Part shown: in pieces, positions 9,643 to 22,775 of the stretch
Layout: every line of letters begins with the position of its first letter
Position numbering within the stretch: position 1 is the first letter of the stretch
DNA from: Photorhabdus australis DSM 17609
GTDB taxonomy: Bacteria; Pseudomonadota; Gammaproteobacteria; Enterobacterales; Enterobacteriaceae
DNA: 64,000 bases
NCBI RefSeq assembly: GCF_000711895.1
Contig: NZ_JONO01000008.1
Location: 1-64,000, forward strand
Reading direction: 5' to 3'
The notes under the pieces: model-generated
What the model was told of the DNA's origin: nothing
The model's database searches: none
The model's input: only the letters and a program-made list of their open reading frames with translations
Made by a program: the position numbers and the translations under genes

Positions 9643-10602
9643 TCAGCAATAACCATATTGCATCAGGCGCTGATATCGGCGGTTAATCAATTCTTCTGAT
9701 GCCAAATGATCAAGATCAGCCAGATCAATCAACAACTGAGCCTTCAATGATGCTGATATTGCTTCGTAATCACGATGTGCACCACCTAATGGTTCTGGGA
9801 TCACGGTATCGATCAATTCCAGCTCTTTCAAACGAGGTGCGGTGATCCCCATCGCTTCCGCAGCTAGAGGTGCTTTCTCCGCACTTTTCCATAAAATTGA
9901 GGCACAGCCTTCCGGAGAGATAACAGAATAAGTGCTGTATTGCAGCATATTCACTTTATCGCCAACGCCAATCGCCAACGCACCACCGGAACCGCCTTCA
10001 CCAATTACAGTACAAATAACAGGTACAGACAGACGGGACATTTCACGCAAGTTGCGGGCAATAGCCTCAGACTGACCTCGTTCTTCTGCACCAACACCCG
10101 GGTATGCGCCAGGAGTATCAATAAAAGTGATAATTGGCAGTTTAAAACGTTCTGCCATCTCCATCAGACGTAAAGCCTTGCGATAGCCTTCCGGTGCTGG
10201 CATACCGAAATTACGGCGAATTTTTTCTTTAGTTTCACGGCCTTTTTGATGGCCAATAATCATCACCGGACGCCCATCAATACGAGCCAAGCCACCTACA
10301 ATCGCCTTGTCATCAGCATAAGCGCGATCACCCGCCAACTCTTCAAAATCAGTAAAAATATGTTGAATATAGTCCAACGTATAAGGCCGACGTGGATGAC
10401 GAGCAAGCTGAGCAATCTGCCAGGCCCCTAAATCTGAAAAGATTTTGCGAGTCAATTCCAGACTCTTTTCCCGCAAACGTTGTACTTCTTCATCCAAATT
10501 TATATCTAATTTTTCATCTTGACGGCTAACTGCGGTTAGCGAATCAATTTTCGCTTCCAGCTCGGCAATCGGCTGTTCAAATTCAAGAAAATTCAGACTC
10601 AT
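9643..10602 (-). CDS. accA: Acetyl-CoA carboxylase carboxyltransferase alpha subunit
   Basis: Alpha subunit of the carboxyltransferase that makes malonyl-CoA for fatty acid synthesis, acting with AccD as a heterotetramer. 319 residues, as in E. coli. A helical N-terminus (to about 80) precedes the crotonase-like fold with [20 protein letters not shown] and [15 protein letters not shown]. It starts 12 bp after the dnaE stop, so it is probably cotranscribed with dnaE. Confidence 0.97.
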   Translation of the reverse strand: MSLNFLEFEQPIAELEAKIDSLTAVSRQDEKLDINLDEEVQRLREKSLELTRKIFSDLGAWQIAQLARHPRRPYTLDYIQHIFTDFEELAGDRAYADDKAIVGGLARIDGRPVMIIGHQKGRETKEKIRRNFGMPAPEGYRKALRLMEMAERFKLPIITFIDTPGAYPGVGAEERGQSEAIARNLREMSRLSVPVICTVIGEGGSGGALAIGVGDKVNMLQYSTYSVISPEGCASILWKSAEKAPLAAEAMGITAPRLKELELIDTVIPEPLGGAHRDYEAISASLKAQLLIDLADLDHLASEELINRRYQRLMQYGYC

Positions 10603-10614
10603 AACATTCCTATT

Positions 10615-13600
10615 TTAGTCAAATTCTAATTCTACCTGCTCATTACCCAGCAGAGTTCGCAAATCTGTCAGAAGGTTATCCGTTGGCGTTACCCTCCACA
10701 TCGCGCCAAATCTTAAACGGGCGCGGGCGTCTTCCCGTTGGTAATAAAGATGAACCGGTATCGTACCTGAACGATATGGTTCCAATGTGCCACGAAGACG
10801 GTTCAACAATTGATCATCAATTTGCCTGTCCAACAGCGAGATAGCAAGACCACGCGCATATTTTTCACGCGCTTCGCTAATATCCATTAATTCACGAGCT
10901 GTCATTTTAAGACCACCGTTAAAGTCATCAAAGCTGACCTGCCCCGTAGCTATCAATATTCGATCTTGTTCCAGCAAATGCCGGTATTTTTCCAAGGCAT
11001 CGGAAAATAACATGACTTCCAGACGACCTGAGCGGTCATCAAGTGTACAAATACCAATCCGGTTACCTCGTTTGGTCATAATCACTTTGGATGCCAGCAC
11101 CAAACCTACCACAGTTGTTACCTGACCACGCGATGTCGGATTCACATCCTTTAATCGCAGCCCATTAGTATAGCGCTCAACTTCTTTTAAATAACGGGTG
11201 ATTGGATGCCCAGTTAAATAGAGTCCCAGTGTCTCTCGTTCACCATCAAGAACTACCTGCTCTGGCCATTGGGGAACATTGGCATAAGAGCGCTCAATTT
11301 CTTCCGGTGCTTCTGCCAACACACCAAACATATCCGTCTGACCAATGGCCTCTGCCTTGGCATGTTGATCCGCTGCCTTCAGGGCATCTTCCAAAGAAGA
11401 CATCAAAGCCGCGCGGTGCGGCCCCAGACGGTCAAATGCCCCTGACATGATCAGTTTTTCCATCACCCGGCGATTTAATTTCTTAGTATCAGCACGAGCA
11501 CATAAATCAAACAATTCTCTAAAATAACCGTCTTTCTTTCTAGCTTCGATGATCGCTTCAATCGGGCCTTCACCTACCCCTTTAATCGCACCAATACCAT
11601 ATACTATCTCTCCATCATCATTAACGTGGAAATGATACAGGCCGCTGTTAATATCAGGTGGTAAGATTTTCAGCCCCATGCGCCAGCATTCATCAATCAA
11701 TCCAACGACTTTTTCTGTATTATCCATATCAGCAGTCATTACCGCAGCCATGAATTCAGCCGGATAATGTACTTTCAGCCATAAAGTTTGATAAGAAACC
11801 AGCGCATACGCAGCAGAGTGAGATTTATTAAATCCATAACCGGCAAACTTCTCTACCAAGTCAAAGATTTTCATCGCCAATTCGCCATCAATACCGAGTT
11901 TTTTGGCACCTTCTTCAAATACAGAACGCTGCTTAGCCATTTCCTCCGGCTTTTTCTTGCCCATTGCCCGACGGAGCATATCTGCACCACCGAGAGTATA
12001 TCCCGCCAGCACCTGAGCAATCTGCATCACTTGTTCCTGATAAAGGATTATGCCGTAAGTTGGCTCCAACACAGGCTGTAAAGATTCGTGCTGCCACTGT
12101 ATATCTGGGTATGAAATCTCTTCCCGACCATGTTTACGATCAATGAAGTTATCAACCATGCCTGATTGCAAAGGGCCTGGACGAAACAATGCCACAAGCG
12201 CAATCATATCTTCGAAGCAGTCGGGCCTAAGCCGTTTGATAAGATCCTTCATACCACGAGATTCAAGCTGGAATACCGCTGTTGTTTCAGCCCGTTGCAG
12301 CATATCGAAACTTTTGGCGTCATTGAGTGGAATCGCTGCGATATCAATCGGCTCCAGACCTTTCTTCGCTCTGCGTGCGTTGATCATCTCTAACGCCCAG
12401 TTGATGATGGTCAAAGTTCTTAGTCCGAGGAAGTCGAATTTCACTAACCCAGCATATTCCACATCATTTTTATCAAACTGAGTCACCGGATTCAAACCTT
12501 CCGGATCACAGTAGAGAGGCGCGAAATCGGTAATCTTAGTTGGGGCGATAACAACTCCACCCGCGTGTTTCCCTGCGTTACGGGTGACACCCTCCAATTT
12601 GCGCGCCATATCTATCAGAGCCTTAACTTCTTCATCCGATTCATAGATTTCAGGAAGTTGTGGCTCTGCAATAAATGCTTTTTCCAGGGTCATTCCCGGA
12701 TCAAGCGGTATTAATTTAGAAATTCTGTCAACAAATCCGTATGGATGCCCCAGCACACGACCAACATCCCGGATTACGGCTTTCGCGGCCATCGTACCGA
12801 AAGTGATAATCTGGGATACGGCATCACGGCCGTATATATCAGCCACATGATCAATCACCAGATCGCGCTTTTCCATACAGAAATCGACGTCAAAATCAGG
12901 CATGGAAACACGTTCGGGGTTAAGGAACCGTTCAAACAGCAGGTCAAACGCCAAAGGATCGAGATCGGTTATTTTCAAGGCATAAGCCACTAAAGAGCCA
13001 GCACCGGAACCACGCCCCGGACCAACAGGAACACCGTTGTCTTTCGACCACTGGATAAATTCCATCACGATCAAGAAGTAACCTGGAAATCCCATCTGGT
13101 TGATAACCCGAAGCTCAACATCAAGTCGCTCATCATATTCAGGGCGTTTTTTTGCTCGTACTTCAGGATCAGGGTAGAGAAATACCAAGCGCTCTTCCAA
13201 TCCTTGTTTAGATTTCTCAATCAGATAATCTTCAGTACTCATTTCTCCTGTCGGGAATTGTGGCAGGAAATATTCACCAAGACGGATAGTGACATTACAG
13301 CGCTTAGCAATTTCTACACTGTTTTCTAGTGCCTCAGGAATATCAGAGAATAACTCACACATTTCCTGTTCACTACGCAAGTATTGCTGAGGACTGTAAT
13401 TCTTTGGACGTTTGGGATCAGCCAATGTATAGCCATCATGAATCGCTACACGAATTTCATGAGCATCGAAATCTTCTTCATCGATGAAGCAAACATCATT
13501 AGTCGCAACAACAGGCAGATTCTTTTCTGTTGCCAATGCAACCACTGCATGAAGATAATTTTCTTCATCAGCACGGCCTGTACGAATCAGTTCCAGATAA

Positions 13601-14097
13601 TAGTAGCCAGGGAAATGTTCCTGATAAAACTCAAGACATTGCTCTACCATGGCCTGATTACCGCGTAACAGGAATTTGCCCACATCCCCCATACGACCGC
13701 CAGAGAGCAGAATCAGCCCTTCTTTGCGGTTTATCAACCATTCCTGTTTAATTGTTGGGCCGACAGCACCATACCCCTGCTGATAAGCCTCTGATATCAG
13801 TAAAGTCAAATTATGATAACCCGTATTATTACGGGCAAGAATGGTCAAGTTAGCATACTCATCCCCGAGCAGCTCACTTTCCATATAAAAATCAGCACCA
13901 ATAATCGGTTTTATCCCAGCCCCATGAGCACTACCATAAAATCTCACCAACCCACATAAGTTAGTAAAATCAGTGATCGCAAAAGCTGGCATGCCTAGCT
14001 GAGCTACTTTTTTAACTAAAGGGCTAGTTTTGGCTAAGCCATCAATCATTGAATAGTCGCTATGAACACGTAAGTGTACAAAACGGGGATCAGCCAT
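10615..14097 (-). CDS. dnaE: DNA polymerase III alpha subunit
   Basis: Catalytic subunit of the replicative polymerase. 1160 residues, the E. coli length. The N-terminal PHP domain starts at [13 protein letters not shown]. The palm has PDFDVDF near residue 400 with two catalytic aspartates and [14 protein letters not shown] just before. The fingers, helix-hairpin-helix, OB-fold ([10 protein letters not shown]) and C-terminal tau-binding domain follow. It lies between rnhB and accA in the conserved lpx-dnaE order. Confidence 0.98.
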   Translation of the reverse strand: MADPRFVHLRVHSDYSMIDGLAKTSPLVKKVAQLGMPAFAITDFTNLCGLVRFYGSAHGAGIKPIIGADFYMESELLGDEYANLTILARNNTGYHNLTLLISEAYQQGYGAVGPTIKQEWLINRKEGLILLSGGRMGDVGKFLLRGNQAMVEQCLEFYQEHFPGYYYLELIRTGRADEENYLHAVVALATEKNLPVVATNDVCFIDEEDFDAHEIRVAIHDGYTLADPKRPKNYSPQQYLRSEQEMCELFSDIPEALENSVEIAKRCNVTIRLGEYFLPQFPTGEMSTEDYLIEKSKQGLEERLVFLYPDPEVRAKKRPEYDERLDVELRVINQMGFPGYFLIVMEFIQWSKDNGVPVGPGRGSGAGSLVAYALKITDLDPLAFDLLFERFLNPERVSMPDFDVDFCMEKRDLVIDHVADIYGRDAVSQIITFGTMAAKAVIRDVGRVLGHPYGFVDRISKLIPLDPGMTLEKAFIAEPQLPEIYESDEEVKALIDMARKLEGVTRNAGKHAGGVVIAPTKITDFAPLYCDPEGLNPVTQFDKNDVEYAGLVKFDFLGLRTLTIINWALEMINARRAKKGLEPIDIAAIPLNDAKSFDMLQRAETTAVFQLESRGMKDLIKRLRPDCFEDMIALVALFRPGPLQSGMVDNFIDRKHGREEISYPDIQWQHESLQPVLEPTYGIILYQEQVMQIAQVLAGYTLGGADMLRRAMGKKKPEEMAKQRSVFEEGAKKLGIDGELAMKIFDLVEKFAGYGFNKSHSAAYALVSYQTLWLKVHYPAEFMAAVMTADMDNTEKVVGLIDECWRMGLKILPPDINSGLYHFHVNDDGEIVYGIGAIKGVGEGPIEAIIEARKKDGYFRELFDLCARADTKKLNRRVMEKLIMSGAFDRLGPHRAALMSSLEDALKAADQHAKAEAIGQTDMFGVLAEAPEEIERSYANVPQWPEQVVLDGERETLGLYLTGHPITRYLKEVERYTNGLRLKDVNPTSRGQVTTVVGLVLASKVIMTKRGNRIGICTLDDRSGRLEVMLFSDALEKYRHLLEQDRILIATGQVSFDDFNGGLKMTARELMDISEAREKYARGLAISLLDRQIDDQLLNRLRGTLEPYRSGTIPVHLYYQREDARARLRFGAMWRVTPTDNLLTDLRTLLGNEQVELEFD

Positions 14098-14181
14098 ATG
14101 TTTGTCCAGATGATTAATTGATTGTGCTTTATATCTTTAATATCAGTTTGAAGAATAACTGTACTCAATCAACAAACTCAC

Positions 14182-14772
14182 TTAAAGACCAATTGCTCTT
14201 TTAACCGGCGCAAAACTTTTACGGTGATGTTTTGTCGCTCCCAGCAGAGCCAACTTTTCTAAATGAAGTGCCGTTGGATAGCCTTTATGCTTAGCAAACC
14301 CATATTCAGGAAACAGTTGATCAAGTTCAACCATTTCCCGATCTCGGGTAACTTTCGCCACAATAGAAGCAGCACTAATCTCAGCAACCAATCCATCGCC
14401 TTTTATAACCGCCTGTGCAGGCATTGGCAATCTAGGGCAACGATTACCATCAATCAGCACATATTCAGGAGAAATAGATAAACCAGCCACAGCTCTTTGC
14501 ATCGCAAGCATGGTTGCATGCAAGATATTCAGTTGATCAATTTCTTCCGGCTCTGCACGACCCAGGCTCCAGCATAACGCCTTTTCTGTGATTTCCAGAT
14601 ACAACTCTTCACGGCGCTTTTCACTAAGTTTTTTAGAATCGGCTAACCCGGCAATCGGGCAAGATGGATCCAAAATAACCGCCGCAGTCACAACCGCACC
14701 GACTAATGGGCCTCGGCCAACTTCATCAACTCCAGCAATCAGATTCACCGGAGGGTATATAAATTCCATCAT
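14182..14772 (-). CDS. rnhB: Ribonuclease HII
   Basis: Removes ribonucleotides and RNA from DNA. 196 residues (E. coli 198). The active-site motif [12 protein letters not shown] gives D16 and E17; IDGNR supplies the third acidic residue. The start overlaps the lpxB stop by 4 bp (ATGA), so the two are translationally coupled. Confidence 0.96.
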   Translation of the reverse strand: MMEFIYPPVNLIAGVDEVGRGPLVGAVVTAAVILDPSCPIAGLADSKKLSEKRREELYLEITEKALCWSLGRAEPEEIDQLNILHATMLAMQRAVAGLSISPEYVLIDGNRCPRLPMPAQAVIKGDGLVAEISAASIVAKVTRDREMVELDQLFPEYGFAKHKGYPTALHLEKLALLGATKHHRKSFAPVKRAIGL

Positions 14773-15953
14773 TTTCCTGCTAGTTCTAGTATAGCCTGTG
14801 CAGCTTGTTCATCAGCATTACAACGAATATTTTCATGCAGATGTAAAAATGTCTGTTTCAGCACTTCAACTTTTTCACTGCCTTGTAGTAACGGCAGCAA
14901 TTCATCTGCAAGTTTCTGTGGCTGACATTTTTCCTGCAATAATTCTTTAACCAGCTCTTTACCAGATAACAAGTTAGGTAATGAAACATAAGGTGTTTTT
15001 ACAAGGCGTTTTGCCAGCCAGAAAGTAAACGGCTTCATTCGGTAACCCACTACCATTGGACATTTTGCCAACATACATTCCAGAGCAGCAGTTCCAGATG
15101 CCAAAAGTGCAGCATCACTTGCAATCATGATTTCCCGCGCTTTGCCATCCACAAGATGAACATCGAGAGCCGGCGCAATTTCCTGTTTAATTCTCTCAAA
15201 TTGTTCACGTCGTTTAGCATTTACCAGTGGCACAAGCACATACAAACTTGGAATTTTTTGCCGTAATAACTGAGCAGTTTTAAGAAAATCAGCACTCAGC
15301 ATCTCAACTTCGGAATGGCGGCTCCCCGGCAACAAAGCCAGACAAATAGATTTTTGTGGGATTCCTAATCGCTCACGCGCTGCCGCTCTATCTGGTTTTA
15401 ATGGCATAGTATCTGCCATTGTATGTCCAATAAATCGGCAAGGAACATTAAACTTATCGTAAAACGCTTTTTCAAAAGGCAAGAAGGCCAAAACCATATC
15501 TGTGGCTTTACCAATTTTGAAAACACGTTTCTGACGCCAAGCCCATACCGATGGGCTGACATAATGAATGGTACTGATGCCTTGCCGTTTTAACCGGCCT
15601 TCCAAAGTGATGTTAAAATCTGGCGCATCAATACCGACAAACACATCAGGTTTTAGCTCCGTGAAACGGGCTGTCAGGTCCTTGCGTATCTTCAGCAAAC
15701 GAGGCAAACGTTCAAGAACTTCGACAATCCCCATTACAGCTAGTTCTTCCATCTCATACCAAGCTTCACAACCTTCAGCTTGCATAAGGGGACCAGCAAC
15801 ACCAACAAAACGCGCATTGGGTACTTTGGCTTTTAATGCACGGATTAAACCTGCTCCAAGGATATCACCGGAGGTCTCTCCGGCGATTAATCCAATAGTC
15901 AGCGGGCGTAGACTATCAATAGAAGAAATGGTAGCCAAAGGAGTATCCTTCAT
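14769..15953 (-). CDS. lpxB: Lipid-A-disaccharide synthase LpxB
   Basis: Inner-membrane-associated GT-19 glycosyltransferase joining UDP-diacylglucosamine and lipid X to form lipid A disaccharide. 394 residues (E. coli 382), with [16 protein letters not shown] near the N-terminus and [13 protein letters not shown] in the middle. The N-terminus is about 12 residues longer than in E. coli. A TTG five codons in has a better-placed AAGGA, so the true start is uncertain. It lies 4 bp after lpxA. Confidence 0.96.
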   Translation of the reverse strand: MKDTPLATISSIDSLRPLTIGLIAGETSGDILGAGLIRALKAKVPNARFVGVAGPLMQAEGCEAWYEMEELAVMGIVEVLERLPRLLKIRKDLTARFTELKPDVFVGIDAPDFNITLEGRLKRQGISTIHYVSPSVWAWRQKRVFKIGKATDMVLAFLPFEKAFYDKFNVPCRFIGHTMADTMPLKPDRAAARERLGIPQKSICLALLPGSRHSEVEMLSADFLKTAQLLRQKIPSLYVLVPLVNAKRREQFERIKQEIAPALDVHLVDGKAREIMIASDAALLASGTAALECMLAKCPMVVGYRMKPFTFWLAKRLVKTPYVSLPNLLSGKELVKELLQEKCQPQKLADELLPLLQGSEKVEVLKQTFLHLHENIRCNADEQAAQAILELAGK

Positions 15954-15957
15954 CTAC

Positions 15958-16746
15958 TTAACGGATAATGCCACGGGTAGAACTTGCCAGAAAATCGCTG
16001 AAGATTTTTACATACTGATTATCTTCAGCCAGCCCAGCAATTTCTTGTTGTGCTTCTTCTAAAGTTTTTCCACTACGATACAACAACTTATATGCATTTC
16101 TGATTGCATGTAGTGATTCTTTATCAAAACCACGACGTTTCAGACCTTCGACATTAATGCCAAAAGGTGTTGCATGGTTACCCTGAGCGATAACATATGG
16201 TGGAACATCCTGCACCACACCAGAGCAGCCACCCACCATGGAATGAGAACCAATCTGACAAAATTGATGAATCGCACTCATACCACCGATGATGACATAA
16301 TCTCCCAGAATAACATGTCCACCCAAAGTACCATTGTTAGCAATGACACAGCGGTCACCAACAATACAGTCATGAGCAATATGGGCATTAATCATCAGCA
16401 AATTATCATTGCCGATTTTCGTTATCCCGCCTCCCTGAACTGTTCCACGATGAACGGTTACATTTTCACGGATACGATTACGATCACCAATTTCAACCCT
16501 GGTTGGCTCACCGCGATATTTCAGGTCCTGATTCATTTCCCCAATAGAGGCAAACTGAAAGATCTGGTTATCACGGCCAATTTTAGTTATTCCATTGACA
16601 ACAACATGAGATTTCAGCTCTGTACCTTCGCCAATCTCAACCTGAGAACCAATGCAACAAAATGGGCCAATACGAACATTGGCACCAATAATTGCGCCAT
16701 CTTCCACAATAGCGCTGGGATGTATATAAGCGGTTTCATCAATCAT
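15958..16746 (-). CDS. lpxA: UDP-N-acetylglucosamine acyltransferase LpxA
   Basis: First step of lipid A synthesis: transfers R-3-hydroxymyristoyl from ACP to UDP-GlcNAc. 262 residues, as in E. coli. Hexapeptide repeats (left-handed beta-helix) run through the first two thirds, with the catalytic-histidine segment INAHIAHDC and a C-terminal helical domain. It lies 3 bp after fabZ in the fabZ-lpxA-lpxB run. Confidence 0.97.
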   Translation of the reverse strand: MIDETAYIHPSAIVEDGAIIGANVRIGPFCCIGSQVEIGEGTELKSHVVVNGITKIGRDNQIFQFASIGEMNQDLKYRGEPTRVEIGDRNRIRENVTVHRGTVQGGGITKIGNDNLLMINAHIAHDCIVGDRCVIANNGTLGGHVILGDYVIIGGMSAIHQFCQIGSHSMVGGCSGVVQDVPPYVIAQGNHATPFGINVEGLKRRGFDKESLHAIRNAYKLLYRSGKTLEEAQQEIAGLAEDNQYVKIFSDFLASSTRGIIR

Positions 16747-16749
16747 AGA

Positions 16750-17202
16750 CTAAACCTCACGACGGCGAGCACACATCATTTCTGCTTCGCACACCACTTC
16801 TCCATCGACTTTTGCTACGCCTCTACAGCGAGCAACCCCGCGACGTTCTTTAAGAAACTCCACTTCTAACACCATCTGATCCCCTGGTACTACCGGGCGT
16901 TTAAAGCGAGCACCATCAATAGCAGCAAAGTAATAAAGTTCATCTGACTTTAGTTTGCCTACACTCTTAAATGCCAGAATTCCAGTAGCCTGCGCCATAG
17001 CTTCAAGGATCAAAACACCCGGGAAAATAGGTTTGCCCGGGAAATGTCCCTGAAAGAAGGGTTCATTAAAAGATACGTTTTTGACTGCACGTAGGAATTT
17101 ACCTTCCTCAAAATCAAGAACGCGATCCACCAATAAAAACGGATAACGATGCGGAAGCAAATCCAAAATTTCTTCAATGTGCAGAGTATGATTTTCACTC
17201 AT
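16750..17202 (-). CDS. fabZ: 3-hydroxyacyl-ACP dehydratase FabZ
   Basis: Hot-dog fold dehydratase of fatty acid elongation. 150 residues. The motif [15 protein letters not shown] gives catalytic H53, and E67 lies in LILEAMAQ. It competes with LpxA and LpxD for 3-hydroxymyristoyl-ACP, which explains its place between lpxD and lpxA. A 120-bp gap separates it from lpxD. Confidence 0.97.
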   Translation of the reverse strand: MSENHTLHIEEILDLLPHRYPFLLVDRVLDFEEGKFLRAVKNVSFNEPFFQGHFPGKPIFPGVLILEAMAQATGILAFKSVGKLKSDELYYFAAIDGARFKRPVVPGDQMVLEVEFLKERRGVARCRGVAKVDGEVVCEAEMMCARRREV

Positions 17203-17322
17203 CTAAATACTCTTCCTGTCTAAAAAGGACTAATGATATCAACGACACGGCCCGCTTAAACCCCAAATCCAGAGTTCCCAGGCAGGCCGCAAAAATAAAA
17301 CACAACCAAAAATACGGTGTAA

Positions 17323-18351
17323 TTACTCGTTTTTGTCTTCCAGCTTACGCTCCACTGACTTAAGACTCTTATTCATTTCATTAATATTCATGACTAAGGC
17401 TGCCGTCTTACGCCAAACTTTATTTGGTTGTGCCGGAATGCCAGAAGAGTATACACCAGGTTCAGTGATTGGACGCATAACCATACTCATGCCCGTAATT
17501 GTCACCTTATCGCAGATTTCCATATGCCCGTTAATTACACTAGCACCACCAATCATACAATAACGACCAATTTTCAGGCTACCCGCCATGATCACACCGC
17601 CAGCAACTGCTGTGTTATCTCCAATAATAACATTATGAGCAATTTGGCATTGGTTATCGATAATGACGCCATGGCCAATAATGGTGTTATCCAAAGCGCC
17701 CCGGTCTATAGTCGTACAGGCGCCAATCTCAACCCGGTTGCCAATTATAACTGAACCTAATTGAGGAATCTTAACCCAATTACCACGATCATTTGCATAA
17801 CCAAAGCCATCAGCCCCGATAACTGTCCCTGACTGAACCAAACACTGTTCACCAATTTCAATCTCGTGATAAACAGAGACATTCGCCCAAAGACGGCTAC
17901 CTGCGCCAATATGAGTATTTTTACCAATAAAACAACCCGCACCAATCACAACACTGTCACCAAGAACAACGCCAGATTCTATAACAGCATTAGCTCCAAC
18001 AGAGACATTTTTACCTAACGTTGCCTGAGGCGAAATCACTGCCGAAGGATGAATATCTTGCGCAGGAGCCGGTGTTGTATCCATAATCTGAGCCATATAG
18101 GCATATGCCAGATAAGGATTAGAAACAACCAAAGCCGGAATATTACAATAAGGGAGATCGGGTTCGCTAAGAACCACAGCAGCAGCCTGACATTCACCTA
18201 AGCGCTCGCGGTAACGACTATCAGACAAAAAAGTGATTTGCTCGTTATTAGCCGAATGCATTGGTGCAATACCAGTGATGACAACATCGCCATCACCATG
18301 TAATTGCGCATTCAACTGCTGAGCTAAATCAGCTAATCGAATTGAAGACAT
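17323..18351 (-). CDS. lpxD: UDP-3-O-(3-hydroxymyristoyl)glucosamine N-acyltransferase LpxD
   Basis: Third step of lipid A synthesis, N-acylating UDP-3-O-acyl-glucosamine. 342 residues (E. coli 341). An N-terminal uridine-binding domain (1-100) precedes long hexapeptide repeats. The catalytic-histidine region is [20 protein letters not shown]. It starts 3 bp after the skp stop. Confidence 0.97.
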   Translation of the reverse strand: MSSIRLADLAQQLNAQLHGDGDVVITGIAPMHSANNEQITFLSDSRYRERLGECQAAAVVLSEPDLPYCNIPALVVSNPYLAYAYMAQIMDTTPAPAQDIHPSAVISPQATLGKNVSVGANAVIESGVVLGDSVVIGAGCFIGKNTHIGAGSRLWANVSVYHEIEIGEQCLVQSGTVIGADGFGYANDRGNWVKIPQLGSVIIGNRVEIGACTTIDRGALDNTIIGHGVIIDNQCQIAHNVIIGDNTAVAGGVIMAGSLKIGRYCMIGGASVINGHMEICDKVTITGMSMVMRPITEPGVYSSGIPAQPNKVWRKTAALVMNINEMNKSLKSVERKLEDKNE

Positions 18352-18354
18352 CTA

Positions 18355-18852
18355 TTATTTAACCTGTTTCAATACATCTGCGGTAATGTCTTTACCGGAT
18401 ACTGAATAAGCAACAACATTCGCATTAATTACGACGTCATAACCTTCTTTAGCTGCAACCACTTTGATTGCATCCTGAATACGACCCAGAATTTTATTAC
18501 TCTCTTCCATATGGCGACGGCGGTTATCTTGTTCAAAAGCCTGAGCTTTCTTTCCAAATTCTTCACGCTTAGCCATAACGTCTTTTTCCAGATTAGTTCG
18601 CTCGCTGGATTTCATGGTAGAACCATCGCGTTGTAACTTCTGGATTTTAGTCTGCAAATCACTTTCCATACGTTGCAGTTCAGATGCGCGGCCTTTGAAC
18701 TCATTTTCCAACTGCTTTTCAACAGCTTCACGGGCAGGCAACCGCTGAAAAATCTCACCGACATTTACAACGGCAATTTTGTCTGCTGCCTGAGCACCAG
18801 CAGAGAAAGCTAATGCAATACCAAGGCTTGCTGCACACAACAATTTCTTCAC
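18355..18852 (-). CDS. skp: Periplasmic chaperone Skp (OmpH/HlpA)
   Basis: Trimeric chaperone that carries unfolded outer-membrane proteins across the periplasm to BamA. About 165 residues. The signal peptide ends near GAQA and the mature protein begins ADKIAVVN. A long charged, heptad-like region (about 45-125) makes the tentacles. I chose the GTG at 18852 because AAGGAG lies 6 bases upstream and it aligns with the E. coli start; the frame opens 11 codons earlier. It lies directly downstream of bamA. Confidence 0.95.
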   Translation of the reverse strand: MKKLLCAASLGIALAFSAGAQAADKIAVVNVGEIFQRLPAREAVEKQLENEFKGRASELQRMESDLQTKIQKLQRDGSTMKSSERTNLEKDVMAKREEFGKKAQAFEQDNRRRHMEESNKILGRIQDAIKVVAAKEGYDVVINANVVAYSVSGKDITADVLKQVK

Positions 18853-18961
18853 TATAAACTCCTTAAACCACGCTATCTGTAACATCTTGGAAGATTTATC
18901 GATGTCCTGAAACCGAAAATTTCAAGACTTGCCTTATCAATAATAAGATAAAAACGCATTA

Positions 18962-21355
18962 TCACCAGGTTTTGCCAATATTAAATTGGAATTGCTCTGC
19001 TCTATCGCCTTCGTAGTCTTTGATCGGCTTAGCATACGAGAATACCAATGGCCCCAAAGGAGACAACCATTGCAATGCAATACCTGTCGAAACACGGATA
19101 TTACCTGGTTTGCTATAATCAGGTATTCCTCTGTCTCTCATCGTCGCAGAATCACTCCAATTAGTATCCCAAACCGTACCTGAATCAATAAAGAATGAAG
19201 TCCGAACAGAGTTCGAATATTTACCATCAAGGAATGGCGTTGGTGTGATCAACTCAAGGCTAGCCACTGCCATTGCGTTACCCCCGATAGCATCACGGGA
19301 TGGGCTATCTTTCTCAGGATCACCATTTTTATCCAGGTAAATAGCCTTAGGACCGATATTGTTAGAACGGAAACCACGAACAGTACTGGAACCACCGGCA
19401 TAGAAGTTCTCATAGAATGGCAATTCTTTACCACCTAATCCATCACCATAGCCTAAACGACCACGCCCCAGGAGCACCCAGGTACGAGCATCATTAATTG
19501 GATAGTATGCAAAGGTATCAAGGGTAATCTTATAAAATTTGTTATCCGAACCAGGGATCGTCACTTTACCATTCAAAGTCGATTTCACACCTGATGTCGG
19601 GAAGAAACCACGGTCAAGATTGTTGTATGTCCAGCCCATAGTTAAAGCAAAGTCATCCGCTTTGAACTCGGCTTTCTTTTCATAATCAGGTTTCTCACCC
19701 ATAGACTTCAAATAACGCCACATCGCTGCCTGCGGGAGCATATCAGACAAGGAGTTATGAACATAACCCAATCTAAGATTCAGAGAGTTATTTTCATTAA
19801 CCGGGAAACCGAGGAAACCATCTAATCCATAGGTTTTATTGGTATAACCAGACAGGTCAGCATCATCAGCTCTAAAATCATTGTAGAACACCCGACCACC
19901 AAGACTCACACCATTAACAGTGAAATAAGGATCAGTTAAAGAGAGTTCCGCATAAGTTGAGTAATCATTCTTACTGGCATTAATCCCAACAGAGTTACCC
20001 GTACCCAACCAGTTATCCTGCTGAGCGCCAATCTGGAAACTGACACCGCTTTCTGTACCGAAGCCAATACCAAAGTTCATAGAACCGGTATTGCGCTCTT
20101 TAACTTTATAAACGATATCTACCTGATCAGGGCTGCCTGGTATACGCTGAGTTTCAACATCAACAGTTTCGAAATAACCCAAGCGATTAAGCCGCTCTTT
20201 GCCCAGTTCAACCAGATCACTCCCCAACCATGCCCCTTCCATCTGGCGCATTTCACGGCGCAAAACGGAGTCTTTACTGGTGTCATTACCAGAGAAACGA
20301 ATTTTACGAACATAGAAACGGTTACCTGCATCAATGTTGACATGCAGTTTTACAGTTTTGTCCTGATCATTGATTTCAGGTTGAGTCATCACCCGTGGGT
20401 AAGCATAACCATAACGGCCAAGCAGGTTTTTGATTTCACTTTCCATTTTAGTCACCTGAGTCCCGTTATATAAGGAACCAGGCTCAATGGTAGCCAATTT
20501 AGTGATTTCTGATTGATAACCCGCCATGTTACCATTCAGATCAATACCAGATATTTTGTACTGATCACCTTCAGTAATATTCAACGTGACATAAATACTT
20601 TTTTTATCTGGTGTCAAACTGACCTGAGTCGAATCAATGTTGAAACGGGCATAACCGCGATCAAGGTAAAAACTGCGTAGGGCTTCAAGGTCACCGGCCA
20701 GCTTCTGCTTCTGATATTTCTGATCAGCCGTCAAGTTCCACCACGGCACATCATCTCTCAGTTGGAAACGATTCAATAACTCATCAGAAGGAAATGATTT
20801 ATTACCAACGATATTAATCTGCTGAATTTTTGCAGACACACCTTCAGCGAAAACCAATTTTAAATCGACGCGGTTACGTGGCAACGGTGTAACAACAGCT
20901 TTCACATTGGCATTATATTTCCCCACGCTGTAATAGAAATCTTCCAGCCCTTTTTCGATATTGGACAGCATCGTGCGATCAAGAGCTTCACCGACCCGAA
21001 CACGAGATACTTCAAGGTTCTGTTTCAGCATGTCATCTTTCACCGATTTATTTCCGGAGAAAGTAATGCTAGCAATAGTCGGCCGCTCTTTTACCTGAAC
21101 AATAAGTGTATTGCCATCACGCAGGACACGAACGTCTTCAAAGTTACCAGTAGCAAATAGTGCATGAATGGTACGACCGATATCTTCATCGCTGACCGTA
21201 TCACCTACGCGAACTGGCATATTCAATAATGCTGCACCTACGGCGACGCGCTGAAGACCTTCAAAGTGAATATCTTGAACCACGAATCCGTTTGCACCGT
21301 ATGCAGTGGCGCTGCCGAACAGCAGCGACGCTATGAGTAACTTTTTCATCGCCAT
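18962..21355 (-). CDS. bamA: Outer-membrane protein assembly factor BamA
   Basis: Central beta-barrel of the BAM complex that inserts outer-membrane proteins. 797 residues from the MAMKKLL start. The signal peptide ends near YGA. Five POTRA domains (about 22-420) precede a 16-strand Omp85 barrel with the VRGF motif, ending in FNIGKTW (C-terminal aromatic). The frame is open 22 codons further upstream, but MAMKK matches E. coli. The barrel loop after VRGF is shorter than in E. coli and lacks its two cysteines, explaining the reduced length (E. coli 810). Confidence 0.97.
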   Translation of the reverse strand: MAMKKLLIASLLFGSATAYGANGFVVQDIHFEGLQRVAVGAALLNMPVRVGDTVSDEDIGRTIHALFATGNFEDVRVLRDGNTLIVQVKERPTIASITFSGNKSVKDDMLKQNLEVSRVRVGEALDRTMLSNIEKGLEDFYYSVGKYNANVKAVVTPLPRNRVDLKLVFAEGVSAKIQQINIVGNKSFPSDELLNRFQLRDDVPWWNLTADQKYQKQKLAGDLEALRSFYLDRGYARFNIDSTQVSLTPDKKSIYVTLNITEGDQYKISGIDLNGNMAGYQSEITKLATIEPGSLYNGTQVTKMESEIKNLLGRYGYAYPRVMTQPEINDQDKTVKLHVNIDAGNRFYVRKIRFSGNDTSKDSVLRREMRQMEGAWLGSDLVELGKERLNRLGYFETVDVETQRIPGSPDQVDIVYKVKERNTGSMNFGIGFGTESGVSFQIGAQQDNWLGTGNSVGINASKNDYSTYAELSLTDPYFTVNGVSLGGRVFYNDFRADDADLSGYTNKTYGLDGFLGFPVNENNSLNLRLGYVHNSLSDMLPQAAMWRYLKSMGEKPDYEKKAEFKADDFALTMGWTYNNLDRGFFPTSGVKSTLNGKVTIPGSDNKFYKITLDTFAYYPINDARTWVLLGRGRLGYGDGLGGKELPFYENFYAGGSSTVRGFRSNNIGPKAIYLDKNGDPEKDSPSRDAIGGNAMAVASLELITPTPFLDGKYSNSVRTSFFIDSGTVWDTNWSDSATMRDRGIPDYSKPGNIRVSTGIALQWLSPLGPLVFSYAKPIKDYEGDRAEQFQFNIGKTW

Positions 21356-21389
21356 CGTTGTAATGCGTCTTCCTAACCAGTCTTCCGCT

Positions 21390-22745
21390 CTAGAAGCGGG
21401 AGAAATCATTGAAAAGTGCAAGCCCCATCAATAACACCAGTAACATGGTACCAATGCGATAGCTGAAGTCTTGTACGCGCTCGGAAACTGGCCCACCTTT
21501 TATCTTTTCGATAATCAGAAAAAGCAAGTGTCCACCATCTAACACAGGGAATGGGAGCAAATTAATGATCCCAAGATTGACACTTATTAGCGCCAAAAAC
21601 ATCAGATAATACACCAAGCCAGAATCAGCCGACACCCCCGCCCCTTTGGCAATAGAGATAGGCCCACTCAGGTTGTTAATTTTCACATCACCAACGATCA
21701 GCTTGCCAATCATACTGACAGTTAACCGCATCAGTTGCCAGGTCTTATCTCCTGCCTGATAAATGGCAGAGAAAGGCCCATATTGCTGAACTATCTTATA
21801 TTCATCTGCCAACGGTATAATTCGCAGTTCTACGCCTGCAAAACCCACCTCTTTACCACCGGACTGCCGTCGTGCTTCCGGTGTCATTGAGAGAGAAATA
21901 ATATGACCAGCTCGCTCTACTGAAAGTTCCAGCGGAACATTAGGATTATTACTGACAGAAGATGTAAAAGTATGCCAAACATCTATTTCCTGGCCGTTGA
22001 CTTTAACTATCCGGTCCCCCTTTTGTAAACCGGCTTTTTCTGCCGCAGTATCAGGAGTAACCTTGTCCACCAAAGAATCCAATCGGGGGCTAACAGGCAT
22101 AATCCCTAATGACACTACTGGATCTTGCTTATCAGGATTAAAGCTCCATTGCCGCAAATCCAAAATTTTCTCTATCGGATGGGATGAACCAGGAGGGATG
22201 ACCTGAACAGTAATGTTGTCATCACCTATCTTACCAACCAAAGCAAAACGAGCCGCATTCCAATCAGGCGTTTCGATACCATCGATAGCTTTTAATTCCA
22301 TTCCTGACGAAATATTTGCCTGAGCAGCAATAGAATCAGGTTTGATATCTGCAATGATTGGACGTATTGCAGGCACACCAATAATAAACACCAACCAATA
22401 AGCCACAATCGCCAGTAAAAAGTTAGCGATTGGCCCTGCACTAACAACCGCAGCACGCTGACCAATAGTTTTATTATTAAATGCCATATGCCGACGTTCA
22501 GGAGAAACAGGTGAAACACGCTCATCAAGCATTTTCACATATCCCCCCAAGGGAATAAGAGCTATGACATATTCAGTTCCCTGACGATCCGTACGCCGCC
22601 ACAACGCTTTACCAAAACCAATGGAAAAACGTTCAACATGAATACCACACTTTCTAGCGACCCAGAAATGACCGAACTCATGCACAGTGATCAATATACC
22701 TAACGCAATAATAAAAGCCGCCAGATTCCAGAGAATTCCCATCAT
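21390..22745 (-). CDS. rseP: Site-2 protease RseP
   Basis: Inner-membrane zinc metalloprotease that cleaves RseA to release sigma-E. 451 residues (E. coli 450). HEFGH gives zinc ligands H22 and H26 and catalytic E23. Two periplasmic PDZ domains span about 115-310. The second metal motif [10 protein letters not shown] lies near 400. It is followed by bamA, a sigma-E-linked gene, 34 bp downstream. Confidence 0.96.
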   Translation of the reverse strand: MMGILWNLAAFIIALGILITVHEFGHFWVARKCGIHVERFSIGFGKALWRRTDRQGTEYVIALIPLGGYVKMLDERVSPVSPERRHMAFNNKTIGQRAAVVSAGPIANFLLAIVAYWLVFIIGVPAIRPIIADIKPDSIAAQANISSGMELKAIDGIETPDWNAARFALVGKIGDDNITVQVIPPGSSHPIEKILDLRQWSFNPDKQDPVVSLGIMPVSPRLDSLVDKVTPDTAAEKAGLQKGDRIVKVNGQEIDVWHTFTSSVSNNPNVPLELSVERAGHIISLSMTPEARRQSGGKEVGFAGVELRIIPLADEYKIVQQYGPFSAIYQAGDKTWQLMRLTVSMIGKLIVGDVKINNLSGPISIAKGAGVSADSGLVYYLMFLALISVNLGIINLLPFPVLDGGHLLFLIIEKIKGGPVSERVQDFSYRIGTMLLVLLMGLALFNDFSRF

Positions 22746-22775
22746 ATTCCTTTAAATGCCGTCAAAACAGAGAGA

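Noticed and set aside
16174-16869. 231-codon open frame on the plus strand opposite lpxA/fabZ
   Set aside because: It is antisense to highly conserved genes and its composition (Asn/Thr/His-rich) is typical of a shadow frame over hexapeptide repeats.
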